64,000 bases of DNA from Oceanidesulfovibrio indonesiensis (lineage in GTDB: Bacteria; Desulfobacterota; Desulfovibrionia; Desulfovibrionales; Desulfovibrionaceae). Below are positions 49,664 through 58,505 of this stretch, piece by piece. The DNA is taken from positions 1 through 64,000 of the forward strand of contig NZ_QMIE01000006.1 in NCBI RefSeq assembly GCF_007625075.1, given 5' to 3'. The translations under genes and the position numbers were made by a program. Below the pieces are notes generated by a model. The model saw only the letters and a list, made by a program, of their open reading frames with translations. It did no database searches and had not been told where the DNA came from. The number at the start of each line of letters is the position of its first letter. Within the stretch, counting starts at the first letter, position 1.

Positions 49664-50842
49664 GTGGCAGTGCAGAGCATGAAGGACGTGGAGCTCGGTG
49701 GGAAACGGGTCCTCATCCGCGAGGACTTCAATGTGCCGCTCAAGGACGGCGTGGTGCAGGACGACACCCGCATCCGCATGGCGCTGCCCACCATACGGGC
49801 CGCCCTGGACGCTGGCGCGCATGTCATTCTGATGAGCCACATGGGCCGGCCCAAGGAAGGCGAGTTCGATGAAGCGCTCTCCCTGAAGCCCGTGGCCGCG
49901 GCGTTGGAAAAAGCTCTGGACCAGCCCGTGGAACTCGTGCGGGACTGGGAAGGCGGCGTGGACGCCGGTCCGGACAAAATCCTGCTCCTGGAGAATATCC
50001 GCTTCGCCAAGGGCGAGAAGGCTGATGACGACGAGCTGGGCAGGAAGCTCGCCGCTCTGTGCGACGTTTTCGTGTTCGACGCCTTCGGCGCGGCCCATCG
50101 TGCGCAGGCGTCGACTCATTCCGTCATGAAGCACGCACCCGTGGTCGTGGCGGGTCTCCTCATGGAAAAAGAGTTGGACAGCCTGGGCAAGGCTATCGAG
50201 AATCCGCAACGGCCTCTCGTGGCTATTCTCGGCGGCGCCAAGGTCTCCTCCAAACTCGGTGTGCTCAAGAACCTTGTCTCCAAGGTGGATGTGCTCATCG
50301 TGGGCGGCGGCATCGCCAATACGTTCCTCGCCGCCGCCGGCAAAAACGTGGGTAAATCGCTCCATGAACCGGACCTTATCGAGGACGCCAAGGCCATAAT
50401 GAAGATGGCCGAGGAAAAAGGCGTGGAGATGCCTTTGCCGGAAGATGCGGTCATCGCTTCCGAGCTTTCCAAAAACGCCCGGCCCCATCTGGAGTCCGTG
50501 GATGTGATCAACGACGAGGACATGATCCTGGACATCGGTCCACAGACGGCCAAGAAGTACGGGGATCTCATCAAGGGAGCGAAAACCGTGCTCTGGAACG
50601 GTCCTGTGGGAGCCTTCGAGTATGACCAGTTCGCCGGCGGCACCAAGGTTCTTGGCTACGCCATCAAAGATTCCGAAGCCTTCAGCGTGGTCGGCGGCGG
50701 CGATGTCGTCTCGGCTCTGGAAATGTTCGGCCTGGCCGACGGCGTTTCGTACATATCCACCGGCGGCGGGTCCTTCCTGGAGTTCGTGGAGGGCAAGGAG
50801 CTGCCGGCCGTGAAGCTGCTCAAGGAACGCAGCGCCGGATAG
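49664..50842 (+). CDS. pgk: Phosphoglycerate kinase
   Basis: A 392-residue glycolytic kinase interconverting 1,3-bisphosphoglycerate and 3-phosphoglycerate with ATP formation. Motifs: RVLIREDFNVPLKDG near the N-terminus, MSHMGRPKEGEFDEALSL, ENIRFAKGEKADDDEL, VFDAFGAAHRAQAST, the hinge LGGAKVSSKLGVL, and the nucleotide loop VGGGDVVSAL. Start GTG 49664, because GAGGAGGTGG precedes it; an in-frame ATG at 49679 is a possible later start. A UUCG-capped terminator follows 28 bases after the stop. Confidence 0.96.
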   Translation: MAVQSMKDVELGGKRVLIREDFNVPLKDGVVQDDTRIRMALPTIRAALDAGAHVILMSHMGRPKEGEFDEALSLKPVAAALEKALDQPVELVRDWEGGVDAGPDKILLLENIRFAKGEKADDDELGRKLAALCDVFVFDAFGAAHRAQASTHSVMKHAPVVVAGLLMEKELDSLGKAIENPQRPLVAILGGAKVSSKLGVLKNLVSKVDVLIVGGGIANTFLAAAGKNVGKSLHEPDLIEDAKAIMKMAEEKGVEMPLPEDAVIASELSKNARPHLESVDVINDEDMILDIGPQTAKKYGDLIKGAKTVLWNGPVGAFEYDQFAGGTKVLGYAIKDSEAFSVVGGGDVVSALEMFGLADGVSYISTGGGSFLEFVEGKELPAVKLLKERSAG

Positions 50843-50870
50843 CGGATCATCGTATTACAATGTATGGTGG

Positions 50871-50905
50871 GGCGGTTGCCTTCTTCGGAAGGTGGCCGCC
50901 TTTTT
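50871..50905 (+). terminator. Intrinsic terminator of the pgk transcript
   Basis: GGCGG/CCGCC and CCTTC/GAAGG stems around a TTCG tetraloop, with an internal bulge, then TTTTTC. Confidence 0.88.
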
Positions 50906-50989
50906 CATGCCGGGCAGGATGCGCCGAAACACGAGGCTCATGCATCGACGCCCTGAACAATTCCAGCCAGCGACGCGGGAGGCGACGCC

Positions 50990-51415
50990 ATGCTCAGACT
51001 TTTACTCAACATTCTTTGGTTCATTCTCGGCGGCTGGGCCATGGGGCTCATGTGGTGGCTCGCCGGCGTCATCATGTTCATCACCATCATCGGCATCCCG
51101 TGGGGTATGTCATGCTTTCGAATCGGGCTGCTGGCGTTCTGGCCCTTCGGGCGCACCGTGGTGCAGCGCGAGACACTGGGCCAGCATGACGCGGGCACGG
51201 GTCTGGTGGGTTTCGTGGGCAACGTGCTCTGGTTCGTACTCGCCGGAATCTGGCTGGCCATAGGTCATCTGCTGGAAGCCATTGCCCTGGCCATCACCAT
51301 CATAGGCATTCCCTTTGCCTTCCAGCACCTCAAGCTCGCCAGGATAACCCTGGCGCCCATCGGCACGTCCATAGTGGCTGTGGATTTCCTGGAGCAGGTG
51401 CGGCTCAAACAGTGA
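50990..51415 (+). CDS. YccF-domain membrane protein
   Basis: A 141-residue inner-membrane protein with a tandem duplicated motif: LNILWFILGGWAMGLMWWLAG...ITIIGIPWGMSCFRIG and, in the second half, NVLWFVLAGIWLAIGHLLEA...ITIIGIPFAFQHLKLA. This two-fold YccF repeat is diagnostic. Function is unknown. GGGAGG is placed 7 bases before ATG 50990. Confidence 0.88.
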   Translation: MLRLLLNILWFILGGWAMGLMWWLAGVIMFITIIGIPWGMSCFRIGLLAFWPFGRTVVQRETLGQHDAGTGLVGFVGNVLWFVLAGIWLAIGHLLEAIALAITIIGIPFAFQHLKLARITLAPIGTSIVAVDFLEQVRLKQ

Positions 51416-51460
51416 TGTCCAGAATAATGGACGAACGCAACAGGCGGTTGTGAGCCGGCG

Positions 51461-52528
51461 CTAATCCATAGGGAGATTCATGGTGACGGTGGTTCCGCTC
51501 CGCTCGGACGTGCGCATGGATATGGCGCCGCCATGCAACTCTACGACAAGTTTGGCGATGTATGTGCCGAGTCCGGCGCCGTGCCGCTTGTCGCTGACGT
51601 ATTTTTCGAAGAATCGGTCGCACACGGCGGGAGCCACAGGGCTCGGGTTGTGGATTTCGATCAGTACTGAATCCGCGCCGCGGGTGCAGCTGACGGTCAC
51701 CATGGAGCCATTTTCCTCTGCTTCCACGGCGTTGCGCAGCAGGTTGGAAAGAGCGCGGATGATGAGCGATCTTTCGCCGAGGAGCATAACCGGACTGTAC
51801 GCCGGCGGCAGGTCCGAACTGATGGTCACGCCATATTGCTCGATCATGGGATCGAGAAGCTCGACGGCGTAGTCTATGAGCTTGTGCAGATCGACGGGTT
51901 CGGGGTTCAGTTCGTATAGTCCTTCCTCAATGAGAAACGCCTGCTGACCGCTTTCCATGAGCTCCATCGTCTGCATCACTGTGGTGCGGATGGTCTGGAG
52001 CATCTCTGCCGAGGCGGCGGCATCGTCATGCAGCTGGGACATGATTTCGGCGGCGTTGCCCAGACTGACGACATAGTCTCGCAGGTCGTGGCGGATGATG
52101 CGCTCGGCATTCTCCCGGCTTTTTTCGAGGCGGCGATTTTCCGTGACGTCGACTACGGTGATCAAACGGTGGCTCTGCCCGTTTGAAGAGAAGAGCGTTT
52201 CTGTGACTCGCACCTCCAGAGGTGTTTCGTCCTTTCGCGTGGTCGAGTAGTATCTCGGGTTTTCGTCTGCCGGCTGTTCATCCAGAAACGGGTATCGTTC
52301 ACGAATTTCCGAGACCACAGACGGAGGGAGGATGGAAATGGCTTTGAAGGATTCCAGCATCATTTCGCATTCATAGCCGAATATTTCACAGAACGCCCTG
52401 TTTGCATACACGACGTTTTGCACGTTGGTGCCGAATACGGCGATGCCATCCGGGAGGGAGTAGAAAATTGCGTCGAGGAGCGAGCGGGTGTCGATGGATT
52501 CGATCAGGCTGGGTGCGTCATGTGTCAT
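51461..52528 (-). CDS. PAS-domain sensor histidine kinase
   Basis: A 355-residue soluble kinase; no membrane segment is seen, so it senses an internal signal. A PAS domain (about 15-130, DGIAVFGTNVQNVVYANRAFCEIFGYE) is followed by an H-box with the phospho-acceptor His147 (IIRHDLRDYVVSLGNAAEIM), and a catalytic domain with LSNLLRNAVEAEENGS (N-box) and KRHGAGLGTYIAKLVVELHGG (G-box). No response regulator is adjacent, so it is an orphan; the dual-receiver gene at 58502 is the nearest candidate partner. Confidence 0.9.
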   Translation of the reverse strand: MTHDAPSLIESIDTRSLLDAIFYSLPDGIAVFGTNVQNVVYANRAFCEIFGYECEMMLESFKAISILPPSVVSEIRERYPFLDEQPADENPRYYSTTRKDETPLEVRVTETLFSSNGQSHRLITVVDVTENRRLEKSRENAERIIRHDLRDYVVSLGNAAEIMSQLHDDAAASAEMLQTIRTTVMQTMELMESGQQAFLIEEGLYELNPEPVDLHKLIDYAVELLDPMIEQYGVTISSDLPPAYSPVMLLGERSLIIRALSNLLRNAVEAEENGSMVTVSCTRGADSVLIEIHNPSPVAPAVCDRFFEKYVSDKRHGAGLGTYIAKLVVELHGGAISMRTSERSGTTVTMNLPMD

Positions 52529-52608
52529 TGCTTAGTCCCCGGATGTAAAAGGAGTTGCAGCTTACCGATTTCGATATGGAGCGACAACAAACCAGGGTGT
52601 CGTGCTTG

Positions 52609-54180
52609 TCATGGGGAAATCCTGCATTCGCTGCCGCGCTTCCGGGTGGTCCAGGTGGGGCCGTCGATCACTTCTGCGTCCAGGCGTCTGGCTATGGAAG
52701 CCAGCGTACCCCGGAAGATGTACAGGTGCAGCGGATATGTCGCCCACCAATAGGCGATGCCGAACAGACCGCGGGGCAGGAAGTTGGAGGTCTGGACCAG
52801 CACGGTCCTGTCAGGTCCCTGAGGCCGCAGGGTGAACTCCAGAAGCGCATCTCCAGGCACTTTCATTTCGGCGAGCAGCAACAAGCGTTCGTTCTCGCGC
52901 AGGTCGAGCACGCGCCAGAAGTCCAGCGCGTCGCCCACAGCGAGTTTTTCGGGGTCTCGCCGGCCGCGGCGCAGGCCCGGGCCGCCCACGAGCTTGTCCA
53001 TGAAACCGCGCAGTTTCCAGAGTGCGTTGCCGCAGTACCAGCCGTTCTCGCCGCCGATGGAGGCCACGAGCTTCCAGACCTTGTCCACCGGCGCGGCAAG
53101 CGTTACGGAGAACGCCTCGCCCAGCACGTCGCCCCCGGCATAGGCTGCGTCGCCGCAGCGCAGCCACTCCGGCGGCACAAGCTCGCCCGCGTCGGACCAG
53201 CACGTTTCCACGGCGCGTTGTTTCGCCTTGTCCAGGGCTCGGCGAATGGTCGTGCGCACCGGAAGCGGATCAAACGGCACGATGTGTCGGATCGAGTCGT
53301 CATGGCAGACAACGCGGTTGGCGGCTCCCCGGACCAGGGGCATGCCGAGGACCGCCGGGATGGGCGTCACAAGGCCGATCCAGAGAGAGGAGAGCCTGGG
53401 GCTGAGCAGGGGGGCGGGAATGATGAGACGCTTTCGCAGGCCGGCTTCCTGAGCATAGATTTCGAACAGCTCCTGGTAGGTGATGATGTCCGGGCCGCCG
53501 ATGTCGAAGGAGCGGTTCGCGGCCTCGGGCGCATCGAGCACGCCGATCAGGTAGCGGATCACGTCGCCCACGGCGATGGGCTGGGCCTCTGTGCGAATCC
53601 ATTTCGGACCCACCATGACGGGTAGCCGCTCCACGAGATAGCGGATCATCTCGAAGGAGGCCGATCCCGCCCCCAGAATCTGGGCCGCGCGGAGCACTGT
53701 GACCGGCACGGTGGACGCCATAAGGATTTGCGCCACCTCGTTGCGCGATTGCAGGTGGTGAGAGATGTTTTTTTCCGGCGGCATGATGCCGCCCAGATAG
53801 ACAATGCGTTCCAGGCCGGAGGCCTCGGCGGCGCGGCGAAACACCCGGGCTGCGGCGCGGTCCGTGGCGGCAAAGTCCGTGTTTGAGCCGGACATGGAGT
53901 GCACCAGGTAATAGGCGGCTCGGCAGCCTTCCATGGCCTTGCGCATGGAGGCGTAGCTGAGCAGATTGCCCTCGGCCAGCTCCAGAGAGGATTCGTGGGC
54001 CCACGGCCGGCAGGCGAGCTTGTTCTTAGAACGGGCAAGTGCGCGAACACGTTGCCCCTGCCGCAGCAGGGCCGGCGCCAGGCGACCGCCCACGTAGCCG
54101 GTGGCGCCGGTGACGAGCACAGGCGTATCGAGTTTGTTCGCATCGTCTTTGTAGGTAGCCGGCTTCGGCGATTTGTCCAT
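52609..54180 (-). CDS. SDR-type NAD(P)-binding protein fused to a DUF2867-like domain
   Basis: A 523-residue two-part protein. The N-terminal half (1 to about 310) is an atypical short-chain dehydrogenase with the nucleotide loop VLVTGATGYVGGRLAPALLR near 22-41 and an NmrA-like pattern. The C-terminal half (about 340-510) has GNALWKLRGFMDKLVGGPGLRRGRR and a PRGLFGIAYWWATYPLHLYIFRG end, as in DUF2867/ligand-binding fusion proteins. The substrate is unknown. Its start overlaps the stop of the flavoprotein gene by one base, so the two redox proteins are translated together. Confidence 0.82.
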   Translation of the reverse strand: MDKSPKPATYKDDANKLDTPVLVTGATGYVGGRLAPALLRQGQRVRALARSKNKLACRPWAHESSLELAEGNLLSYASMRKAMEGCRAAYYLVHSMSGSNTDFAATDRAAARVFRRAAEASGLERIVYLGGIMPPEKNISHHLQSRNEVAQILMASTVPVTVLRAAQILGAGSASFEMIRYLVERLPVMVGPKWIRTEAQPIAVGDVIRYLIGVLDAPEAANRSFDIGGPDIITYQELFEIYAQEAGLRKRLIIPAPLLSPRLSSLWIGLVTPIPAVLGMPLVRGAANRVVCHDDSIRHIVPFDPLPVRTTIRRALDKAKQRAVETCWSDAGELVPPEWLRCGDAAYAGGDVLGEAFSVTLAAPVDKVWKLVASIGGENGWYCGNALWKLRGFMDKLVGGPGLRRGRRDPEKLAVGDALDFWRVLDLRENERLLLLAEMKVPGDALLEFTLRPQGPDRTVLVQTSNFLPRGLFGIAYWWATYPLHLYIFRGTLASIARRLDAEVIDGPTWTTRKRGSECRISP

Positions 54181-55967
54181 CAGGATGCCTTTTTCTTCCA
54201 GTACGGGTGGGCGATATCCTCGAAGGCGCTGATGGCGGCCACCGAGCCCTCGCCAATGGCGGTGACGATCTGCTGAACACCGCCGGTCAGGTCTCCGGCC
54301 GCGTATATGCGCGGGATGTTCGTACGCATGCCGCGGTCTACTTTGACAAAGCCGTTGTCGTCCAACTCTACGCCCAGATCCTGGGCGAGTTGGTTGTTGG
54401 GAATGATGCCGATGGCCACGAACACGCCGTCGAGCTCCATCTCGTGAGTGGCGCCGTCCATCACGTTTTCCAGCACAACGCCGCGGATCGAGTCATTTCC
54501 GTCGCCCTGCACTTCCTTGACCACAGTGTTCCAGAGAACAGGAATGCCGGCTTCCGCCACGCTGTCCTGAAGATGTTGCTGTGCGCGGAAAGCGTCCCGC
54601 CGGTGCACGATTGTCACGTCCACACCGAGGTTCTTCAGGTGCAGGGCGTCGGTGAGCGCGGTATTGCCCCCCCCCACGATGACGACCTTCTTGTTCTTGT
54701 ACAGGTAACCGTCGCACGCGGCGCAGTAGTTGACACCGCGGCCGAAAAAGCGGTCCGCCCCGGGCACCTCGAGTCGGCGCCATGTGGCCCCTGTCGCCAG
54801 AATGAGGGCCTTGGTCACATAAACGGCGCGGTTCGTGTAAACCTCTACGTTCTTGCCGATTTTTATCTCGCGCACGTCTTCGCCTTCGCGAATGTCGCAG
54901 TACTCGCGGGCATGGGCGGACATGATGTCCATGAGATTCTTGCCGGCCACGCTGGCGAAACCGGGGTAGTTCTCCACCACCGGGGTCAAAGCCACGGCTC
55001 CGCCCACGATGCTCTTCTCCAATATGACTGCGCGCATGCCGGAACGTTCAGCATAGATGCCGGCGGTGAGGCCGGCCGGTCCGGCGCCTACGATCACGCA
55101 GTCCATCTGCTCCACGTCCATGTGTTCGTGGTGATGGTCGTGTCCGCCTTCCAGCTCCACGCGGGCGAGCTCCTCCGCGATGCGTCCAGGCAGTTCCAAC
55201 CCTTCCACGCGCCCCTTTTCTTTGGCTTCGGCCACCAGATCTTCTACGGTTCGCAGCGCCAGGGTTTCCAGCACGAAGCGCTCTTCCTGAAGCAGGCCGA
55301 GGGAATCGAATGAGTCGTTGACCACGGTGTGGGGCACGGAGCCTACGTCGTAACGGTCGGCCGTGTCCGGGTCCTGAGATGAATCAATGCACACGGCGCT
55401 CACCAGGTCGGGCCGCTCCACGGCGATGCGGAAGGCATGGAGCACCTGGCCGGGGCAGTAGGGGCAGCTGGGGTTCACGAAGACCTTGATCTCTCGCTCT
55501 TCCGTGAGTTCCTTGAGCATCTCACGGGATATCTCTGTCAGGCCGGAGTTGCGCCGCGAGATGTGCATGAGGATCTGCATGAACGAGCGGCCCTCTTCGC
55601 CCAGAGGCGCGCCGCGGTAGGCGATGTGGTAGTTGTCCGGATCCACGAGCAGGGTCGGGGAGAAGTCCACGCCACGCTTTTCGGCCTCGTCGGTGTCCAG
55701 GCTGTGCTCGTGCAGGGTGATCTTGCCCGAAGAAAGCTTGGCGATGTCACGCACGAATTTCAGCAGAAAATCGTTGGGGGCGTCGTTTTCGCCGGGCTGG
55801 GTATATGCTTCCAGCGAAACCGGCTCGCGCAATGTCTCAAAGAGTTTGGTGATTGATTTACGGCTGTCTTCGGGCAGGAACCAGCCGGCATCGGTGGTCT
55901 TCGAATCCGTGTCCGCCACGTCTCCGTCCTCCGTGTCCGCATGTCGTTTGAAGGGGTTGAACTTCAT
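54180..55967 (-). CDS. AhpF-like flavoprotein: two thioredoxin folds plus thioredoxin reductase domain
   Basis: A 595-residue flavoenzyme. Residues 40-140 and 155-250 resemble the tandem thioredoxin-fold N-terminal domain of AhpF; only the second has a redox pair, Cys168/Cys171 (NPSCPYC). A His-rich linker (276-282, HDHHHEH) leads to a thioredoxin-reductase domain with FAD loop GAGPAG (294-299), active-site pair Cys415/Cys418 (CAACDG) and NADPH loop VIVGGG. It would pass electrons from NADPH through FAD to the N-terminal dithiol and on to a peroxidase or disulfide target. No ahpC is adjacent. ATG 55967 is preferred; ATG 56000 adds 11 residues. Confidence 0.87.
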   Translation of the reverse strand: MKFNPFKRHADTEDGDVADTDSKTTDAGWFLPEDSRKSITKLFETLREPVSLEAYTQPGENDAPNDFLLKFVRDIAKLSSGKITLHEHSLDTDEAEKRGVDFSPTLLVDPDNYHIAYRGAPLGEEGRSFMQILMHISRRNSGLTEISREMLKELTEEREIKVFVNPSCPYCPGQVLHAFRIAVERPDLVSAVCIDSSQDPDTADRYDVGSVPHTVVNDSFDSLGLLQEERFVLETLALRTVEDLVAEAKEKGRVEGLELPGRIAEELARVELEGGHDHHHEHMDVEQMDCVIVGAGPAGLTAGIYAERSGMRAVILEKSIVGGAVALTPVVENYPGFASVAGKNLMDIMSAHAREYCDIREGEDVREIKIGKNVEVYTNRAVYVTKALILATGATWRRLEVPGADRFFGRGVNYCAACDGYLYKNKKVVIVGGGNTALTDALHLKNLGVDVTIVHRRDAFRAQQHLQDSVAEAGIPVLWNTVVKEVQGDGNDSIRGVVLENVMDGATHEMELDGVFVAIGIIPNNQLAQDLGVELDDNGFVKVDRGMRTNIPRIYAAGDLTGGVQQIVTAIGEGSVAAISAFEDIAHPYWKKKAS

Positions 55968-56057
55968 AAAATGTCCCGTGGTGGTTGAAGTTGCAGACAT
56001 ACAAGAGTACCACGCTTATTCCATGAGATACAAGATGATGAACGCACGAGAGTCGAT

Positions 56058-56714
56058 ATGTCACGCTACGATCTGATCTGCCTTGATTACGACGGCACGT
56101 TGATGCACAGCGTGCCGGCCATTGCCGCAGCGCTTGGAGAGGTCTTCACGGAGTTCGGTCTGGAGCCGCCGGCTGAGGATGTGGTGCGCGCAGCCGTGGG
56201 CATGGGCATTCGGGAAACGTTTTTGCAATTGCACCCGGGGTTCGGCGAAGAGCAGCTGGAACAAGGCATTGTGCGCTACCGCGCCGTGTATTCGGCGCAT
56301 GAACAGACGAAGTCCCGGCTGTTCCCCCGAGTGCTGGAGACGATGAAGGAGCTTGCCGCGCGCGGCCACAGAATGACCGTGGTCTCCAACAAGGGCAGGC
56401 AGGTGCTCGAAGAGTCGGTGGCTCGGCTAGGGCTGGCAGAGTATGTGGACCTGGTGGTGGGCGACAGGCCCGGCTATGCCAAGAAGCCGGACGCCAGGGT
56501 CTGGGACGAGGACGTGTCGCCGGCGTTTCCTGGCATTGCGCCGGAGCGTGTGCTCATGGTGGGCGACGCCTACCCGGACATGGCCTTTGCCCGCGCGGTG
56601 GGCATGGCGGCGTGTTTCGCCACCTGGGGCTACGGAGACAGGGCGGCGTGCCTGGAGCTCGGACCCCGGCACGTCATTGATGCGTTCGATGAGCTTGTCG
56701 AGATATTTGAGTGA
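56058..56714 (+). CDS. HAD-family phosphatase (phosphoglycolate phosphatase-like)
   Basis: A 218-residue HAD hydrolase with the nucleophile motif DYDGTL near residues 10-15, motif II Ser in VVSNKG near 115, the motif III Lys in AKKPDARVWD, and motif IV GDAYPDM near 171. A four-helix cap (20-85) is of the beta-phosphoglucomutase or phosphoglycolate phosphatase type. The true substrate is uncertain. Divergent from the flavoprotein operon; RidA follows after 29 bases. Confidence 0.85.
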   Translation: MSRYDLICLDYDGTLMHSVPAIAAALGEVFTEFGLEPPAEDVVRAAVGMGIRETFLQLHPGFGEEQLEQGIVRYRAVYSAHEQTKSRLFPRVLETMKELAARGHRMTVVSNKGRQVLEESVARLGLAEYVDLVVGDRPGYAKKPDARVWDEDVSPAFPGIAPERVLMVGDAYPDMAFARAVGMAACFATWGYGDRAACLELGPRHVIDAFDELVEIFE

Positions 56715-56743
56715 TTTTTCCCCAAAAGAAAAGGAGCCATATC

Positions 56744-57118
56744 ATGCAGACAGTGCACACGGACAAAGCTCCCAAGGCCGTGGGCCCTTACTCCCAGGCC
56801 GTGATTGCCGGCGGCGTGGCCTATTGTTCGGGACAGCTCGGACTCGACCCCGCAACCATGACGCTCAGAGAGGGCGTGGAGGCGCAGGCGCGGCAGGCGC
56901 TGGCCAACATGGCCGCGGTGCTGGAGGCGGCTGGGTCGTCGCCGTCGCGGGTGGTCAAGGCGACGGTCTTCGTCGCCGACATGGCGGATTTCCCCGTGGT
57001 GAACGGTATCTATGAGGAGTTCTTCGGCGAGCACAAACCGGCGCGTTCCACCATACAGGTGGCCGGCCTGCCGCTGGGCGGTCTGGTGGAGATGGAGTGC
57101 GTGGCGCTGACCGAATGA
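56744..57118 (+). CDS. ridA: RidA-family reactive-imine deaminase
   Basis: A 124-residue trimeric enzyme that hydrolyses reactive enamine/imine intermediates released by PLP enzymes. Family residues visible: PKAVGPYSQAVIAGGVAYCSGQLGLDP, the VVKATVFVADMADFPVVNGIY segment, and the C-terminal PARSTIQVAGLPLGGLVEMEC with the active-site Arg and Cys/Glu. ATG 56744 has AAGGAG 8 bases upstream. Probably cotranscribed with the HAD phosphatase. Confidence 0.93.
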   Translation: MQTVHTDKAPKAVGPYSQAVIAGGVAYCSGQLGLDPATMTLREGVEAQARQALANMAAVLEAAGSSPSRVVKATVFVADMADFPVVNGIYEEFFGEHKPARSTIQVAGLPLGGLVEMECVALTE

Positions 57119-57128
57119 GCCGGAAAAA

Positions 57129-58505
57129 CTATTCCGAAAAGGGCGAGTCGTTCCAGAGTTCATCCATGGCCGCCACGTAGCCTTTGACGTCGAACTTGGA
57201 TTTGGCGCCGCCGTAGGACATGAAGCGGACAGTGCCGAACACGGAGCGCTCCTTCCAGGCCCGGTCGTGCACGCCGCCTATGGACCAGGCCACGCCGGTG
57301 TAGCCGTTGGCGTCGCGGCCGTCGAGTTCGTACCGGTCGTTCAGGTAAATGGCGATGTCCATGGCGTCCTGCGGGGTCTTCGTCCATTCGAGAATTTTCT
57401 TTGCCCAGTACATGCGCATGTAGCCGTGCATGTAGCCGCTGGCGACCATCTGCTTCTGCGCCGCATTCCACAGCTCGTCGTGCGTCCGGGCCGCCTCGAA
57501 AGTGTCCGGATCGTACACGTATTCGCGCACGTCGCCTTCATGTTTGGCCAGGGTCTTTTCGGCCCAGTCCGGAAAGCAGTCCGCCGAGTCGTAGTCCGGC
57601 GTGTGCAGGCAGAAGTTGTCCGACAGTTCGCGGCGCACCACCAGTTCTTCGAGAAACGATTCCCTGCCCTCGTGGGAGCCGCTCCGTGCGTTGGATACAG
57701 CCAGGGCGGCGCGCAACGGAGAGAGCATGCCGAAATGCAGATACGGCGACAGTTGCGAGGTGACATTGCCGTTTGGGTCGTTGCGTTTGTCTGCATACGA
57801 GTCCAGCCGGTGGCGGATGAACGCGCCGAGCATGCCGGATGCGGCCTGCTCGCCCGGTGATATCCAGTCCACCTCGGGTACGCTTCTGTCGACATGCAGC
57901 CCGTCGCGCAGGGCGGCCCAGTCCGTATCCGGCACGTGTCCCTGGTAGGCGTGGGGATGTGGACGCAGGTCCGGCGGTTCGTGCAGGAACTCGGGCAGCA
58001 GCCGGTGAATCTTTGGCCGGATGGTGCGGGCTGCATACTCGCGTTTGTCCGAAACAGCCCGACAGGGCACTACGTTGCGGGAATCCACCTCATGTACGGG
58101 GATGTCCAGTTCCTTGGACACAGCTGCCAGCCAGCCGCGCTTGATGCGCAGGGAGTCGAAGTCCGTGACCAGGAGCCCGGCGGCGGAGTCGCGCACGTAG
58201 CGGGGAATCTCCTTGGCAGGATCGCCGGTGAGCACTACAAAGGGGATGGACTTATCCGCGAGAGCGGCGGCGGTTTCTTCCAGGCCGCGCAGCAGGAATC
58301 CGAACTGGCGGATCGTGGCGTCCAGAAACTTGGACGCAAGGCAGTAGGCTACTGCTAACGATACGCCGCGCTCCAGGGCGATGTTCTGGGCGTGGAGCAG
58401 GCCGAAGTTGTCGCGTGCGCGGTGGTCGCGATGCATCCAGTAGAGCACCGGGCCCTTGCCGGGCTCGCCCTGGTTCAGGATATGGATGCGCCGCTGATCG
58501 ATCAT
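57129..58505 (-). CDS. Class II CPD DNA photolyase
   Basis: A 458-residue flavoprotein that repairs cyclobutane pyrimidine dimers using light. The N-terminal antenna domain (PVLYWMHRDHRARDNFGLLHA, then ALADKSIPFVVLTGDP) and the C-terminal FAD domain (LSPYLHFGMLSP, QMVASGYMHGYMRMYWAKKILEW, YELDGRDANGYTGVAWSIGG) are typical of class II enzymes. ATG 58505 overlaps the stop of the dual-receiver gene as ATGA, so the two are translationally coupled. Photolyase in a strict anaerobe suggests occasional exposure to light (inference). Confidence 0.92.
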   Translation of the reverse strand: MIDQRRIHILNQGEPGKGPVLYWMHRDHRARDNFGLLHAQNIALERGVSLAVAYCLASKFLDATIRQFGFLLRGLEETAAALADKSIPFVVLTGDPAKEIPRYVRDSAAGLLVTDFDSLRIKRGWLAAVSKELDIPVHEVDSRNVVPCRAVSDKREYAARTIRPKIHRLLPEFLHEPPDLRPHPHAYQGHVPDTDWAALRDGLHVDRSVPEVDWISPGEQAASGMLGAFIRHRLDSYADKRNDPNGNVTSQLSPYLHFGMLSPLRAALAVSNARSGSHEGRESFLEELVVRRELSDNFCLHTPDYDSADCFPDWAEKTLAKHEGDVREYVYDPDTFEAARTHDELWNAAQKQMVASGYMHGYMRMYWAKKILEWTKTPQDAMDIAIYLNDRYELDGRDANGYTGVAWSIGGVHDRAWKERSVFGTVRFMSYGGAKSKFDVKGYVAAMDELWNDSPFSE

